Shown piece by piece: positions 46,200 to 58,859 of a stretch of DNA of 64,000 nt. The notes beneath the pieces were generated by a model. It was not told the DNA's origin and made no database searches. It saw only the letters and a program-made list of their open reading frames with translations. Position numbers and translations under genes: made by a program. Position 1 is the first letter of the stretch; the number at the start of each line of letters is the position of its first letter. Source of the stretch: Chionoecetes opilio (lineage: Eukaryota > Arthropoda > Malacostraca > Decapoda > Majidae); the NCBI GenBank assembly GCA_016584305.1, contig JACEEZ010011664.1:87501-151500 (forward strand). The letters run 5' to 3'.

Positions 46200-48600
46200 A
46201 GGGGGCCTCTTTTCCCGGGGAAGCCCTCATCCTTCCCCGGTTTTTCTCCCTCGCTCTTGGGGGGACGCGGCGATAAATACAACATCACGGCCGCTGCGGG
46301 GCGGCTCCTTCCCCCCTGGCCACATTGCACACCCGTCGCCCAAAAAAACCTTGGTGGGATGACACTGGCCAGCGGTACTGGCCCCCGTAAACCTAGAGTC
46401 TGGCAAAAGGAACCTACATGCAAAAGAAACGATTACCCCCGCTTGACGCCCTCTTGCCAGCCCATCCTAAAGGCCCAAAGGGGATGCAGGGGGTTTTCCC
46501 ACGCTCCTCCCTCTCCTTCTCTCCCCACCAAAAAACCCTGGGATTCCTCACTTTATGGGGGGCAAAAGGGCGCGTCCCCCCCACCCCCCTGACAGAGGGT
46601 GCTCGGTCCCCGTTGATGACCCCCAAAAGGGGGGAGGCCCGGCCACCCCTACCACCTGAGAATCGGCCCTTCCCCCCTTCCCCTTTACCCTCCGGCAGAC
46701 CCCACCATGCTGTCTCCATTTCCATCGACTCCCCAGTATCCCGTTTTTCTCACAACCTTTCACCCGGCGGGGAAAAGGATCGGCCCTGTCCACGTGCAGC
46801 CGGAAGACGGGCGAGACCAATTCCTTACGACTTTCCCCACCCCCCCCCCCACAGGAAAGCCTCTTGTCTCTACAAAACCCCCTGGGGGGGCGGGGAGTTC
46901 CCCCCGTTGGGAAACCCTCTGTCCCCACCCCATCCCCAAAACCCGGGGAAAGATCCGTCGCTCCGTCTTCCCACAGGCCCATTTCACTCCTCTTGCATTT
47001 GGGAAGGGTGGAGCGCCCCGTGACCACACCCTATCCTGGTGGGTTTGGGGGAAGCGTTGCTGAGGGGGAGCAGTGCGGCTTTCGCCCCAATAAGGGACCC
47101 TGGACGTGCTGGGCCCAAATTGAAAACCATGTCTGTGAACCTACCGTCAGCCCCGGGCATGACTACCATCTTCATTTACCGAAGGGGCCTTCGAAACACA
47201 CAATAGGGGATCCTCACCCGTTGGGGGGCATGGGGATTTCCGGGGCCACCCTTTCATGGGTCCGGGACTTCCTTGAAGGTCGCTCCTATCAGGTTGCGGT
47301 GGGTGCCTCCTTGTCACCATCCCGCCCCATTCGCTGAGGCGTTCCTCAAGGCTCCATCCTCAGTCCTCTCCTATTCAACGTCCTCTCTGACCTTCGCATT
47401 CCCCCCACTCGCACCTTCTCATCTACGGCTGACGACAATCACCATTGTCAGCCGGGCACCAACATTGGGCCAGGCGCAGACCCACCTGTAAGAGGCGGCG
47501 ACCTCCCTCGGTGGACTGGGTGACCCACCTGGGGTCTAAAGGTCCAGTGCCTCTAAAAGCACGCTTTGTGCTTCACTCTCAAGCGGCTTCCCTCCCCACC
47601 TACACTCCATCTCTGCGGCCGGGCAGTTCCTTACGCCAGGACGCACACCTTCCTGGGGCTGCGGCTGGACGGTCTCGCCTCTCGGGCCGGGCACATAGCC
47701 TATCTCCGCACCTCCTGCAACAAGCGCTTAGACGCTATGAAACGGATTGCCGGTGTCCGTTGGGGTGCCAACCGGGATCTCCTCTCCAGTACTATCTTGC
47801 CACCGTCAGACCCAAAAATCATGTACGGCAGCAGCATTTTGGGTCTGCGCCACGGACTGTCCTCACCAGGCTGGATCCCCTCCACAATGCTGCCCTTTGG
47901 ATTTCGATGGGGGCCATGAAATCCTCCCTGTTCTCTCCCTGCATGCTGAGAGTAGCATCCTCCCCTTGTCAGCCCACAGAAGGGAGGCTCTGTGCCAGCA
48001 CTACCACCGCCTCTTGTGCTTGCCCCGGCTCACCCCCCTTTGCTACTCTCTACGCCAACTCTGGTGTGGACCATCGCACACCTGTTTGGTCTCCCGGGTG
48101 CCAGACAACCACTGCTGGTTAGTGCCCTGCTGGCTCTCACCGTCTTCAGCCTACCAACCACCATCACCACAACCCACCAGCCCACATTCTCCCCTCCCAC
48201 CCTGGCTGGCAACCTCCTCCAAGTTTACCCTGCACACTTCCAGGCCTCCCCTCTCGGCACTCTGCAGGCATTCTGGCGGCAACGCTATTCAGACAGATGG
48301 ACAGGACACTGTACCACACCATATCAAGCTCTTCACCGATGGCTCCCACTCCCCGTCACCCCCTTCCACGGCGGCAGCCCTATACACCCTGCCAACTCCA
48401 TCTGCAGGACATGGAGGCTCCCACCAGAGACAGACGTCCTGACGTCGGAACTCTATGCCTTCCACCAGGCCGTCACACACCTTCCCGCCTGTCATACCAA
48501 GAGCAAGGCTGTGATTTACACAGACTCCCTCTCCTCATCTCCACCTCCACCTCTCCCGCCACCCCCACTCATCCACGGCCCTCGTCCACACTAGTGGTAT
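46200..48600 (+). mobile_element. GC-rich LINE with reverse transcriptase and RNase H, partial copy
   Basis: From about 46900: P-I-P-K-P-G, H-R-P-I-S-L-L, QCGFRPNKG, HPLGGMGISGATLSWVRDFL, then GVPQGSILSPLLFNVL after a stop (47335-47337), a remnant A-D-D, TFLGLRLDGLASRAGHIAYL, and an RNase H domain (IKLFTDGSH near 48327, T-S-E-L-Y-A-F-H near 48445, VIYTDSLSS near 48513). RNase H after reverse transcriptase is found in I, R1 and LOA-type LINEs. The order of frames changes repeatedly, showing many indels. The 5' part (46200-46900) is Pro/Arg-rich and only doubtfully part of ORF1/ORF2. Confidence 0.82.
47566..47919 (+). pseudogene. LINE ORF2 thumb/connection fragment
   Basis: 117 codons of the region between reverse transcriptase and RNase H: Y-A-R-T-H-T-F-L-G-L-R-L-D, then ASRAGHIAYLRTSCNKRLDA, then GVRWGANRDLLSS. 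The family pattern is T-x-x-F-L-G-x-x-x-D followed by a helical domain with repeated Arg/Leu. It is preceded and followed by frameshifts. Confidence 0.75.
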
Positions 48601-49020
48601 CTATATATAGAGGGTAACGCCATTCATAGGCCCTATGTTAAATGCTACTGGGCGCCATGGCCTCTTCGTTCACTCTAGACTCGGGAAGTTCTCAAGGCAT
48701 TACCCCGCAGTATATCATGTTATACATATATAAAGGATATACTGTTATCTTCGGAAATGCTTGTTCTATAAGATTACAATCACATAAAACATAGTAAAAC
48801 ACATTAAATAAAGGTCATTATGAGACTGAAGAAATGATGATAACTAAACATTCACTTAAAACTCGTCGTCATGTAAAACTTTGTGGGACAAACTTATAAG
48901 ATGAAAGATATCAATAGAAGCATAATTTTATTAGCTTTCCATTGCTATATTTCGTTTTCTGATAAATGCGGTAGTAACATGTATAAATTAGCGTTAACTA
49001 AATAAATCGCGGCAGCGTCG
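48601..49020. other. Gap between two LINE pieces, nothing recognised
   Basis: AT-rich sequence unlike the GC-rich LINE segments on either side; no coding signal. Confidence 0.5.
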
Positions 49021-49090
49021 ACCGCTCTCTCTCTCCCCTCTCTCTCTCTCTCTCCTCTATCCTTCTCTCTCTCTCTCTCTCCTCTCTCCT

Positions 49091-49156
<66 letters not shown>

Positions 49157-49164
49157 CCCTCTTT

Positions 49165-49233
<69 letters not shown>

Positions 49234-49272
49234 CCTCTCTCTTCTCTCTTCTCTCCTCTCTCTCTCTCTCTC
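49021..49272. repeat. Imperfect (TC)n microsatellite
   Basis: 250 bp of TC with CC, TT and AT interruptions, ending where the next LINE copy begins. Confidence 0.95.
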
Positions 49273-49277
49273 GGAAG

Positions 49278-51715
49278 TTGCCTGTGACAGGCCTTTCCGC
49301 TGTTTTCAGTGTGGGGGGCATCATGGCCCCAGGTCTGCCCACTGCCCTTTCAACCAAGAGGCCCAAAATCTGTACGGCAGGCTGGTCCAGGAAGAGATGC
49401 CCCTTCCTGACATCAACAGATGTCTGCGGCTCCTCCCACCTCCCGAAATTCCGGCCACCTCCTCTATCACGACCTCCCACTATGCCTTCCCCTACGGCTG
49501 CACCGCCACCCAGGGCCGTCCACCCCGATGTCGCTTATTCCACTGTTACCACGGGGAACAGGTACAACATTTTACGGACCAACGGAGGAGGGATGACCCT
49601 CTCCGGGACCCTCTTCCCCCTTCTCCTCCTTTCCTCGCGCCCCGTTCCCCGAGACCCAGACCCCATGGACGATCGCCCCACCAGCCGGCTGCACCCTTTG
49701 CGCCTGCTGGGGGTTCTATTCTCCTGCCTCCCCTGGGGACCTCATCCACTCCATGACAGAGGTGGACTTCACCACCCGCCGTCCTCCCTCTCTCGGACGG
49801 TGCCGTGCCTGCCTCCTCTCCCCCCCGTGCTGCCTCTCGGCCCCAACGCCCCCCTGGGCCACCCCCACCGCCCAACACGCCTCACTTGCGACCCCCTTCG
49901 CATCCTGTTCCATCCACAACAAACACAACGTCATCCCGCAGATTTTCACCCTTCTCATGGAAGCTTATCACCTTTACCAACAGGGCTTGTCAGTCCCTGC
50001 ATACTAGCCAGTCTTTGGCCAGCACTATCCTCCGTCCTCACGTTTTCCTCCAGTGATAGCCCTCTCCCTGCTCCTGTGAATGCCCGTTCCCTGCTCAGGA
50101 AGACCCCGAGTTCAAGACCTACTTGGGGGAAATTTTTATCTTCTGTGGTTGGGTTGTGTGAACGTGGCTCTCCCCCCACCTCTCTCTCAACCTAACCGGC
50201 TACAACATCATCCGGAAGGACGACCCCAGGGGCGTGGAGGCGGTGCCCTCCTTGCAGTTCACGACTCCCTTGCCCAAATTCCCCCCCCTTGCCCCCCACA
50301 GTGGCAGCACGGCCACCTCGAAGTTGTCGCAGCCAGGGTTGCTACGCAACAGGGTGGGATCTCCGTAGCGGTCTGCTATACGCCGATGGTGCCACATACC
50401 GGGAACTGATCCACTATTTTTCCCTTCTTTCCTCCGCCTGTTGTCATCAGGGTGACTTCAATGCCCATCACAGGTTTGGGAACCTGACCTTCCTCTCCAC
50501 CTCCCAACACCCCCCGGGGAAAGGGCGCTCTTTCAGCTCACCCTTTGGGATTCGCCTCGCCTGTCCCTTCTTTCAACCCCGGGTCGCCTACCCGTTACCA
50601 CCCCCAAACAGGGGTGCTACATCTGTCCTGAACCTATTCCTTGGGGGACCCAGCCTTCAGTGCCATAAACCGTCACCACGGGCCCCTTTACATGGGGAGT
50701 GACCACTTCGCCTCCTTCCCTGCCGTCACTGCCAGGGCCTCACCCCGGTTGCCTGCCTCGCTGGAAACTCACGCCCTTTCCCGGGTGGCCCCTCTTCGAG
50801 GCGGCAAATCCACGACCCACCGGATCTCTCCTCCCTTCCCCTGGAGGACGCTGCTGCCTCCCTTTCCACATTCCTGGAGGACGCGGGAAAGGCTGCCTTC
50901 CATCTCTCGACGCGTCGCGCCCCTCGCCGTCCGGGCAAATCTTGGTGGAGCGAAGACTGGCCCAGGCAGTCAAAGCCCGTAGGAGGGCGTGGAACCTATG
51001 GCGTCGAAGGCCCACACTACAGCTTGGGGCTGACTATCGTAGACTCGATGCCAAATGTGCCAGGACATCCTCCTTGCCCCGAGGAAAAGGGGTGGGGCGT
51101 CCACTGCGCTTCCCTCTCTCCGTCTTCCTCCACAAAGCGTACGTGGGATTTTTCAAACTCCATGGAGGGCACTAAACAACGCCTCTCACGCCCCTGAAGG
51201 ATGGGTGCCAACCCCCTCCTAGATGACCCGCAGAAGGCTGCATTACTTGCCGCACACCCACCCGGACAAGATTGGTCTCCGATGTTTCCCCTCTCATCGT
51301 CCCTTAACATCAATGCGGCAATAATAATGCTGTTTGCCTCCCCTGGAATCCTGGCACTCACCAGTCCTTTCACGACTAATGAGATGGACCGGGCCTTGTC
51401 CACCTTAAGACCGGGGAAAACTGCAGGCCGGGACACGTTTTCATATGATTTCCTGCTTCACATGACACCCCCCTTGAGACCACGGCACTCTCCCTCTTCA
51501 ACACCAGTTGGCTCCGGGCGTCTTCCCTACGTACTGGAAATCCTCCACCTGCTACTATACCCAAACCCGGGGGGGAAAAAAAAAAAAAAAAAAAAAAAAA
51601 AGGAACCCCCACCTCCCGTCCATCTTCCCCGGGGGGCCCTACCTCTCCTCCCCTCTGGGAAGTCCGAGGGTTCCATCCCACCCTTGCGGGGAAAGGCCAT
51701 CTCCTGAAGTGATGT
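49278..51715 (+). mobile_element. GC-rich LINE, 5' partial copy (ORF1 zinc knuckle, endonuclease, start of RT)
   Basis: Order: a gag-like zinc knuckle (C-F-Q-C-G-G-H-H-G-P-R-S-A-H-C, 49299-49343, not in the longest frame), a Pro-rich ORF1 tail, and an endonuclease (V-N-A-R-S-L near 50080, T-W-L-S-P-H-L-S-L-N near 50163, G-D-F-N-A-H-H near 50452, G-S-D-H-F near 50697). A connecting Arg-rich part (KARRRAWNLWRRRPTLQL, near 50975) follows, then the start of reverse transcriptase (FTTNEMDRALSTLRPGKTAG, 51368-51427). It is broken by many frameshifts and an A-run (51576-51601). Confidence 0.8.
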
Positions 51716-53240
51716 GGTTCGGGCCACCGCAGGAGACTGAGGGTAGGCGCATCTATAAGGAATTAAAAGGAAACATGAACCTTTTTTAACTAAGGGACTA
51801 ATTTGGGCTCGGGTTCCCGAGGCCCCGCCGGGTGGGTTCCGGGACAGACCCAGTGCCTTGCCCCATTGCGCCGGTCTTAGGTCCGTGTGCCTCCCCTCCC
51901 CATTAAACAAAATTCCCGGTTCCTTCCCCCTGCTGAAGCATTGATCCACAGGCGGTGGCACACATGGTGTAAAGGTTTACGATCCAAGTTTTAAAGGAAA
52001 ATATTTGAAACTAAAACCGCGAAAGGCTGGGGGGTGTCCCGCCCGCTAAAGGGCTGTGCCCCCCCAAAAGCCCCATGTTTTTGAAATTGACCACAGGTTG
52101 GTGGGGGTTTTTGGGAAATTACCCAAGTTTCACGTTTTTCCCTTCCCCTTTTTAAGCTCAGACTGTGAGGCCGTCAGGAGGGTGGAAATCGGTGTTGTAA
52201 CGGTTTTCCCGAACCCGCCCCCCGGGAGGATTTAAACTAACCTGGCTGTCCTCCGTTTTCAAGTGGGGACCTTTTCTCTCACGTTTGAGGGTTACTACGG
52301 GGGTGTTTTACAGGACAGGGGATTGTCCTTTCTTCTTCCCGTCACGCAAGGTGGCACGCAAGGATAAGTAACGGGGAGTTGTGGGATGTCGTCGTTTGCA
52401 CGAAAGTTCAGGATTATTTACCTAGTGTCTCACGCCAGGTTTTTCCCTCCCTTAGACGACTCGAGTTATTAGGCCCGTGGAAGTTTAAAGGTGGATGTAC
52501 TTTTTTCTTCCCTTGTGCCAGGAAGGGGAAAAGGACCGTTCCCGGAGTTGTGGGAGTCAGAGAAAATCCTTGGTTTTTCCCCCGTGTCTTAAAGGTGACT
52601 TTACAACGGGTTTATTGGAGGGAAAGGGGGTTAAAAAATACGTTACATTTTTTTTGGATCTTGTATCTGGAAGGACGGTTTCCCCCCGGGCTCAGGAAAC
52701 CCTTTCGCCCTGCCAGGACATCACGGTTAATTGTGAGGTGAGGGGAAAATACTGTTTCTGTTTTTGGGCTCGGCATCAAGGCGCGGCCTCACTCTTTCCT
52801 GATTGGCCCGAGAGGTGGCTAAGGGGGTGGAGAGTTACCAGAACTCGCCAAAAGTGTTGAATTGTGTGCAATGTTGCCATAAAAGGTAAGAGTTATACTT
52901 TGTGACATAATATCTTGTTCAGTGAAACGCAGACAACACAGACATATATAGTATATAACAGTAGTGAGTATTTTTGTGATTAGGTGTACAAGTGAAAAGT
53001 TTAGTAGTAATTTTTTCTCTACTTATAAAGTTTTTGGCTCAGTTACCCCTTAAAACGTAGCGTTTTCAGTTCGAGCGTGTTTTCTTTGATAAACATTATA
53101 GGGGAAATCTTCTATTTACTTGTTAGTTTGTTTAAGGGGTTCATGAGAAATTTGGGAATATGCCATAATTTTTTTAATGAGTGCCGTTCAGCTTCTGTAA
53201 GCGGGTAACTTGTGTTGTCACTGTGTGGGGCTGACTTCGG
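51716..53240. other. Homopolymer-rich degenerate stretch
   Basis: Many runs such as GGGG, CCCC, TTTT and AAAA, without clear coding or repeat structure. A 5' LTR of the Gypsy element could lie here (its gag starts at 53435), but no duplicate was found at the 3' side. AC- and CTACTA-type short repeats occur at 53370-53410. Confidence 0.45.
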
Positions 53241-53434
53241 TGTAGTTTTGATGTCATCTATGCTAAATTTTTTTTAGTATAGAATGTCATTGAGAAGTGG
53301 TAAAATTATTCATGCACATGTCGCCACCAGAATAAGTAGAGTCTAGTATTGTATCAACACAGCCTCATACCACCATCACTGCTACTACTACTACTGCTGC
53401 TAACATTACTCCTACCACACCTATTCTAGCCAAT

Positions 53435-54220
53435 ATGTCTTTTTCAACAGTTCCAACCATTAAATTGTTACATCAAGATTCTTCAATCAGTAGATTCTCA
53501 GGTGAGGATGAGACACGCTCAGCATTGTCGTTCCTGCAGCAGTGCGAGGATATAATGCAAAACAGTAATGTTGCCTCAGGAAATGAGAAGATTTCTTTTG
53601 TTAGGTCACAATTGAAACCAGGATCATTAGCCAGTGATATGATGTGTGCTTCAGGTTTGGATGGGAAGACGCTCAATTATGAGTATGATGTATTTCGTAT
53701 TAACTTTCTGAGAATTTTTGGTGTGGCACAACATAATGATTCTTTGCAATGGTCATTTACTTATGCTGAAGCATTAACCACACAGTTGGGTAGTGCTGGC
53801 AGGTTGAGAGGTCAGGCACGTGCTGCTAATATTGCCTCAGAAGCAATGGAAGCTTTAAACCTTGCTTCATGGTTTGAAGATGAGAAATTGACAGTGGAGA
53901 GATTTAAACTCATTTTAGAATTTCAGTATTACATCACCTTTTTGACTCCACAAGAGCGTCGTATCGCTTCATCTCTTGATTTTAAGCCAGGTGATAGCCT
54001 TCTAGAATTTTCTACGAAAATTACTAAGCGGCTACGTAAGATGCCTAAAAGTCCATTTTCACAACCTGAGTCGGTGGCGCCGGTGTCAAGGGAACCTCAA
54101 ATTCATTCATCCTTACCTCCTCCTCCACCACCTCTTCCACCTCCAGTTTTTTCTACTCGTGCACCCAAGCAGTGTTACTATTGCGGAAAGCAAGGTCATT
54201 CTGATAATTACTGCTATTAG
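53435..54220 (+). pseudogene. Gypsy-type Gag protein with CCHC zinc knuckle
   Basis: 261 codons. An N-terminal part of about 200 residues is consistent with a capsid-like Gag (F-S-G-E-D-E-T-R, V-R-S-Q-L-K-P-G, F-L-R-I-F-G-V). A Pro-rich linker (eight or more Pro near residues 228-240) follows, then the nucleocapsid knuckle C-Y-Y-C-G-K-Q-G-H-S-D-N-Y-C (CX2CX4HX4C) at the very end. A TAG stop follows two residues later, although a Lys-rich tail continues in frame, so the stop is probably a mutation or a read-through site before pol. Confidence 0.85.
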
Positions 54221-55575
54221 AAAAAGAAGGAGACGAAGTCTGCTCAGAAAGGTAGCAATATGCAGGTTGTTCAGCAAAGACAATACTTGCCTCCTAGACC
54301 TCCACCACTCGTTTTGCATCTCCTGCAAGGCCACAACAGCCTCGTATCATTTTCGCCCTCCTCCGAAATATTGCGTAATTCACGAGCGTGGAAATCATTC
54401 AACAGAGGAATGCTTTTTTGGGTTTGAGGCTGAAAGCTCTCAGACGGTGACAGTAGGTAATGGGTACGGATATCATCAGTCCGGGGAAGATTCGCGCCGG
54501 GTTCAAAGAAACCCAGATTAGTTTCTGACACAAAAATCACAGACAAAAGCTGTTTCATAGTCCCCTTTTATTATTGCTGCTTGTCTTTCTATGATGACAA
54601 TTTAGTGTTTCACTCGAGAACAGTTCTATTGCTCTTGGGGGACACAGGTGCTTCATGTAATATTTTCAGTGAGTGTGCTTAGTAAATTTAAAGAAGTTAT
54701 ATAATTTTCCCTGTTACCTTCTACAGCCACTCTACCCAAAATGTTCAAAGTCTCCACTAAGGTGATGGGCACTGTGACCCTTCCTCTATGCCTTGCCCCT
54801 AACTCCAAAGTCTTAAACATACAGTTTATAGTAACACCACATTTTGCTTTACAATTTGGGTGGTCTTTGGGACTAGAATCACTTGCTATCATCACATTTA
54901 TGTAATTCCACAGCACCCGGCAATTCATTAAAGAGCGTCTCTTCTCCGCAATGACAAGGGCCAGGGCCCCCTTGCTTGATAAACTTATGATTTTTCCAAC
55001 AGGACCAGCAAGCCGTTTTTGCTAGTTTAAGCCCTGACGTGCTTCTTTGCGGGGAAACGAAACGTTCAGTTCCCCCTGCAGCTTGGTGGTGTCTGCTGTT
55101 GTCATGGGAGACCAATTATTGGCTCCCCATGTTCTGTTCGACTCGCGGTGAAAGTACAAGAGGCTCCTGTCGGCAGTTATCTGGTTGTCTTTTCCTGACC
55201 CTATCCGTGTAAGTCGCTTGGCGCTTGAGGGAACGCTTTCAGCGGTTTCGTGTTGAGCACATAAGTGACGCAGTTGTCACAAATGTTACAGGTCCCCTAT
55301 AACACTTAAAAATGGTGTTTTGTTATGCAACTTTGAAAGCCAAAATAGTCTGACCTTGATGGATCCTTCACACGTTCTTGCAGCAGTCTCTAAGGAGACG
55401 AATGTTAGGGAGGACCAGGCAGACATAGTCAAGCAGTTAACACCGTATGTACAGGTTTTTGGATTTTCCCGGGGGCTAAGCCTGATCTTCTCGCGTTGCT
55501 GCGACACACAGGCCTGGGTCTTGCCTTACCTGGGGGAAACCCCCAGGAGTAACAGACAAAATAACTCATCACATT

Positions 55576-56043
55576 GTGCTTACACATGATCCACAGCCTT
55601 CTTATGTACCGTCTTATCGTATGCCTCATAGCCAAAGAGCTGTGGTACAGGGCATGATAACGGACATGTTGGATGAAGGAATAATACAGGAGTCTTATTC
55701 TCCTTGGAACTCACCTTTGTTATTGGTGAAGAAAAGTGATGGTACTTACCGGCCTGTGCTAGATTTCAGGAAAGTAAACAATTTAACTGTACCGGATCAT
55801 TATCCACTCCCTGTTTTGAGAGACCTTTTGCAGTCTATAGGGAAGGATAATACAGTTTTTACCAGTTTGGAGCTCAAGTCTGGTTTCTGGCAGATTCCGT
55901 TAGAAGAGAAATCTCGGGAAATAACTGCCTTCTCAACAAATAATGCTCATTATGAATGGCTGAGATGTCCTATGGGTTTGAGGAACTCACCTCTTACATG
56001 CCAACGTCTAGTAAACAAAATTGTTTCACGGCATTATAGGTGA
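55576..56043 (+). pseudogene. Gypsy-type reverse transcriptase, N-terminal fragment
   Basis: 155 codons: Y-R-M-P, IQESYSPWNSPLLLVKKSDG, YRPVLDFRKVN, DHYPLPVLRDLL, and FTSLELKSGFWQIPL, where E-L-K replaces the usual D-L-x; CPMGLRNSP follows. The normally invariant catalytic Asp of the first palm motif is Glu here, so the fragment is probably inactive. A stop at 56041-56043 precedes the Y-M-D-D segment, which is in another frame. Confidence 0.9.
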
Positions 56044-56138
56044 TGGTTTTTTTGTCTACATGGACGACCTCATACTTGTCTCCAAGGATTATCCCGTCAC
56101 TTTGAGAAACTTGCCCTTGTGTTCAGAAACTTACTGAG

Positions 56139-56516
56139 GTGGCCTTTAAAATTAACGTGCGCAAATGCAGTTTTCTCAAGTCACGCATTGACTTTTTAGG
56201 CCATGCTGTCAACAAGGATGGAATCCACACGTTGGATTGTAAAATCAAAGCAGTCAAGAATTTCCCAACCCCTACCACCACTGAAAAGTTACGGTCTTTC
56301 CTTGGGTTGTCGGGTTACTATCGTGCTTTTGTAAAGAACTATGCTTCTATTGCTAGTCCTCTGACACACTTTGGAAAAAAGGGACGTTCCTTTCACTTGG
56401 AATGGGCCCAACAACAAAGTGTTGATACTTTGAAGCAGGCTCTTACACATGCGCCAATTCTTACATTTCCTGGGTACCATATGCCTTTCACTCTTGTGAA
56501 GATGCTTCGGCACTAG
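56139..56516 (+). pseudogene. Gypsy-type reverse transcriptase, C-terminal fragment
   Basis: 125 codons: KCSFLKSRIDFLGHAVNKDG, LRSFLGLSGYYRAFVKNYA, PLTHFGKKGRSFHLEW and APILTFPGYHMPF. These are the thumb/connection segment that leads into RNase H. The frame is lost just before the usual D-A-S motif (E-D-A-S-A-L-G-V-G-A-V-F is readable in the next frame near 56500). Confidence 0.9.
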
Positions 56517-56534
56517 GCGTTGGTGCGGTCTTTA

Positions 56535-58270
56535 TTTCAAACAGTTGAAGGGAAACGCCCTCATGTTGGTGTGTAATGCCCGGTATTCGGAAGAATAGGA
56601 AAGGGGAAATTTCCCATCATACAATTCCCCCCATTAGGTCTGTAAGAAGGATAAAAAGATTTCAATCTCCATACACTGTTCTGGGGCCAGTTTCCACCTA
56701 GACCCGCATCTGGGGGGAACAGATTATCTTTATTATACTAAGGTCAATCAAACTTTTGTTCGCCTAATATTTATCCTTCTATCTTCCTTCTTTCTATCTC
56801 TCACTTCTATCTTCCTCCCTTCCCTCACTCCCTCCCCCCAGAAAACTCCGGGTACGAGTCCCAAAAGCGTGGGACCTTTATTTCGCGATCATCGGTAACT
56901 GGTAGATTCAAAAACTATCCTCCTTTCCTCACCCTCCTATCAGATAAGGAACACTCTTAGATTTTTAAGTCCTTCAAAATAGTCACCATGTGAAGATCAC
57001 GTTCAAAAAATGAGGGGTTTTGTGTTATTCGCTAAATTTAGGTGACCAAAATTTTTATCCCTTTTCCCTACCTCGTCGCTCTGAAAACATGTTCGAAGGC
57101 TCCCACAAAGGGAGAAAATCTTTCCCTGGATTTAAGAAACATATTAAATTCTTCATATCAAAGAAAAAAATTTTTTATAGGCAGCCATTTCATATGTATA
57201 CTTGTTTTTTAGTTTTGAGTCATTCGAGGTTGATAAAACCCTTCGGAGAGGCCGTTTTTATAGGTCCGAACTTTCCCCCTTTTTCCCCCCACTCTCCAAC
57301 CCCGCCTTAGTTACCCGAGGGAGCCATCGTCTCTCCACTCCCTTTTAAGGTAAGACATGCGGTACCTCGTCCTATTCCCCTCCCCTTCTTTTTTAATTAT
57401 CATTATTTCTCAAAATTTAGGTACCCTTGTTTTGGTTTCATTAACGCATAGGAGGCCTCCCCCCACCTTTTAAGTGTTATTAGAGTCGTCTCCCACTCCT
57501 TTCAAAGGGCCCCGGGGAGTTTGCGAAAAAGAACCAAGAACCTTCACAGTGAACACTACACCAACCCATTTCTCTCACTTTTTTTTTCCTATTAGATTTT
57601 CCCATGAAACCCTATGGCTCATTTGATACGGACGTAGGGGTAGTTCTAAGAATGTAATTCAGTGAGGTGGGTTATGCTGAGAGCCCCCTGCCCCAAAATA
57701 AGATTTTATATATGATCTGGGTTCTAAAAACAAGAGAAATCATATTTCATGGTAAATAAACCGGGAGGATTTTTAAAGTATACTTCTTTTTTTTTGAAAA
57801 AAACCCCAGGTGATTTTTCCCGCTTTTTGGGAAAAATACCCCCCCACGTTCCCAAAAAGAGCTTTCACCCTCACCGGCGTAATACAAAAATATCCACTCC
57901 GACCCCAAAATAATTTTCATATAATATATTCAAACGGGGTCGGGAGTAAACCAGAGAACTACTCGCTTGAGCTGGTGGCAGCATTTCCCTTACTCTTAAC
58001 TCCTACCCTTCCCCTTAACCTTAACTCCTAAACCCCTTCCCCTTAAGTTCATTCCCATTTCAGTACTCTCCGCAGCGAGAAGTGTTCGTACTATAATTAA
58101 ATAGTGAAGTCATAAGACAAATTTCAACTCTCATTCAGTTGTAATCAATGTAGAATTCTAACAAAATTTAAATTTTCTTCATTTAAAGGTGCCCAGTAAC
58201 AACCCACAAAAACCCTGGCATAAACAGGTGCATATGCCAGTAGAGTGCTTAATGATGTAGTCACGGTATT
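56535..58270. other. Unidentified insertion inside the Gypsy pol
   Basis: 1.7 kb splits the RNase H domain (G-V-G-A-V-F on the left, L-E-A-L-A-V on the right). It is homopolymer-rich and pyrimidine-rich on the plus strand. No coding frame, terminal repeat or target duplication was identified. Confidence 0.6.
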
Positions 58271-58859
58271 TCAGTAACTCACCTTGAAGCTCTTGCTGTG
58301 GTGTGGGTTTCTTAAGCACTTTAAGGAAATGATCTATGGTTATCCCATTACAGTTTACACTGATCACACTGCAGTGCTGAATCTCTTTAAAGGGAAAAAC
58401 CTCTGGGGCCCCGTGTGGCCCGGTGGTTCATCACTATTCAGGAATTTTATCCTACTATCAAATATTTAACCTGGTGATAAAATCATGTTGCAGACGCACT
58501 TCACGCAACATTCCAGTAGCAGTTGTTACAAACCACTTCATGTTCCTAACTACCTTTCTTCTTTTTTTTGTGCCCTCGTTGTCCCCCTAGTTTCACGTCA
58601 ATTCCCTTTCACTTCTGGTGGTTCAGTATAGCTTCACTGTTTCGTTTATTGTTTCGTTTTGTTCCGTATTACAGTTCCAGAGTTTTCCTCAGCCAAAGAG
58701 GCGTTAGGTAGTCAGTGTGCCCTGACCTTCATACCCTACAAGTGGTATTACCTGTGTGTGGTGGTGGATTTAGCAGCCATCTTTTCCACTATTTATTTGT
58801 GAGTATTGCCGTGTTGGATTGTGTGTACCCATCTTTTGTTTCCGTGTGTTTTTGTGTTT

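Larger units (their letters stand above)
53435..58540 (+). mobile_element. Ty3/Gypsy LTR retrotransposon, broken, LTRs not found
   Basis: Gag (53435-54220), protease (GDTGASCNIF near 54640), reverse transcriptase (55576-56516, with Y-M-D-D near 56058), a 1.7-kb interruption (about 56535-58270), then RNase H remnants (Y-T-D-H-T-A-V-L near 58352) and an A-D-A-L-S-R-N-like box near 58492 in shifted frame. The order gag-PR-RT-RH is that of Ty3/Gypsy. Integrase is not seen before the minisatellite at 58860. Stops and frameshifts occur throughout; this is a dead copy. Confidence 0.87.

Noticed and set aside
46157..47063. Several overlapping Pro/Gly-rich frames on both strands
   Set aside because: GC-rich decayed LINE sequence leaves many frames open; only the reverse transcriptase pieces from about 46900 have recognisable motifs.
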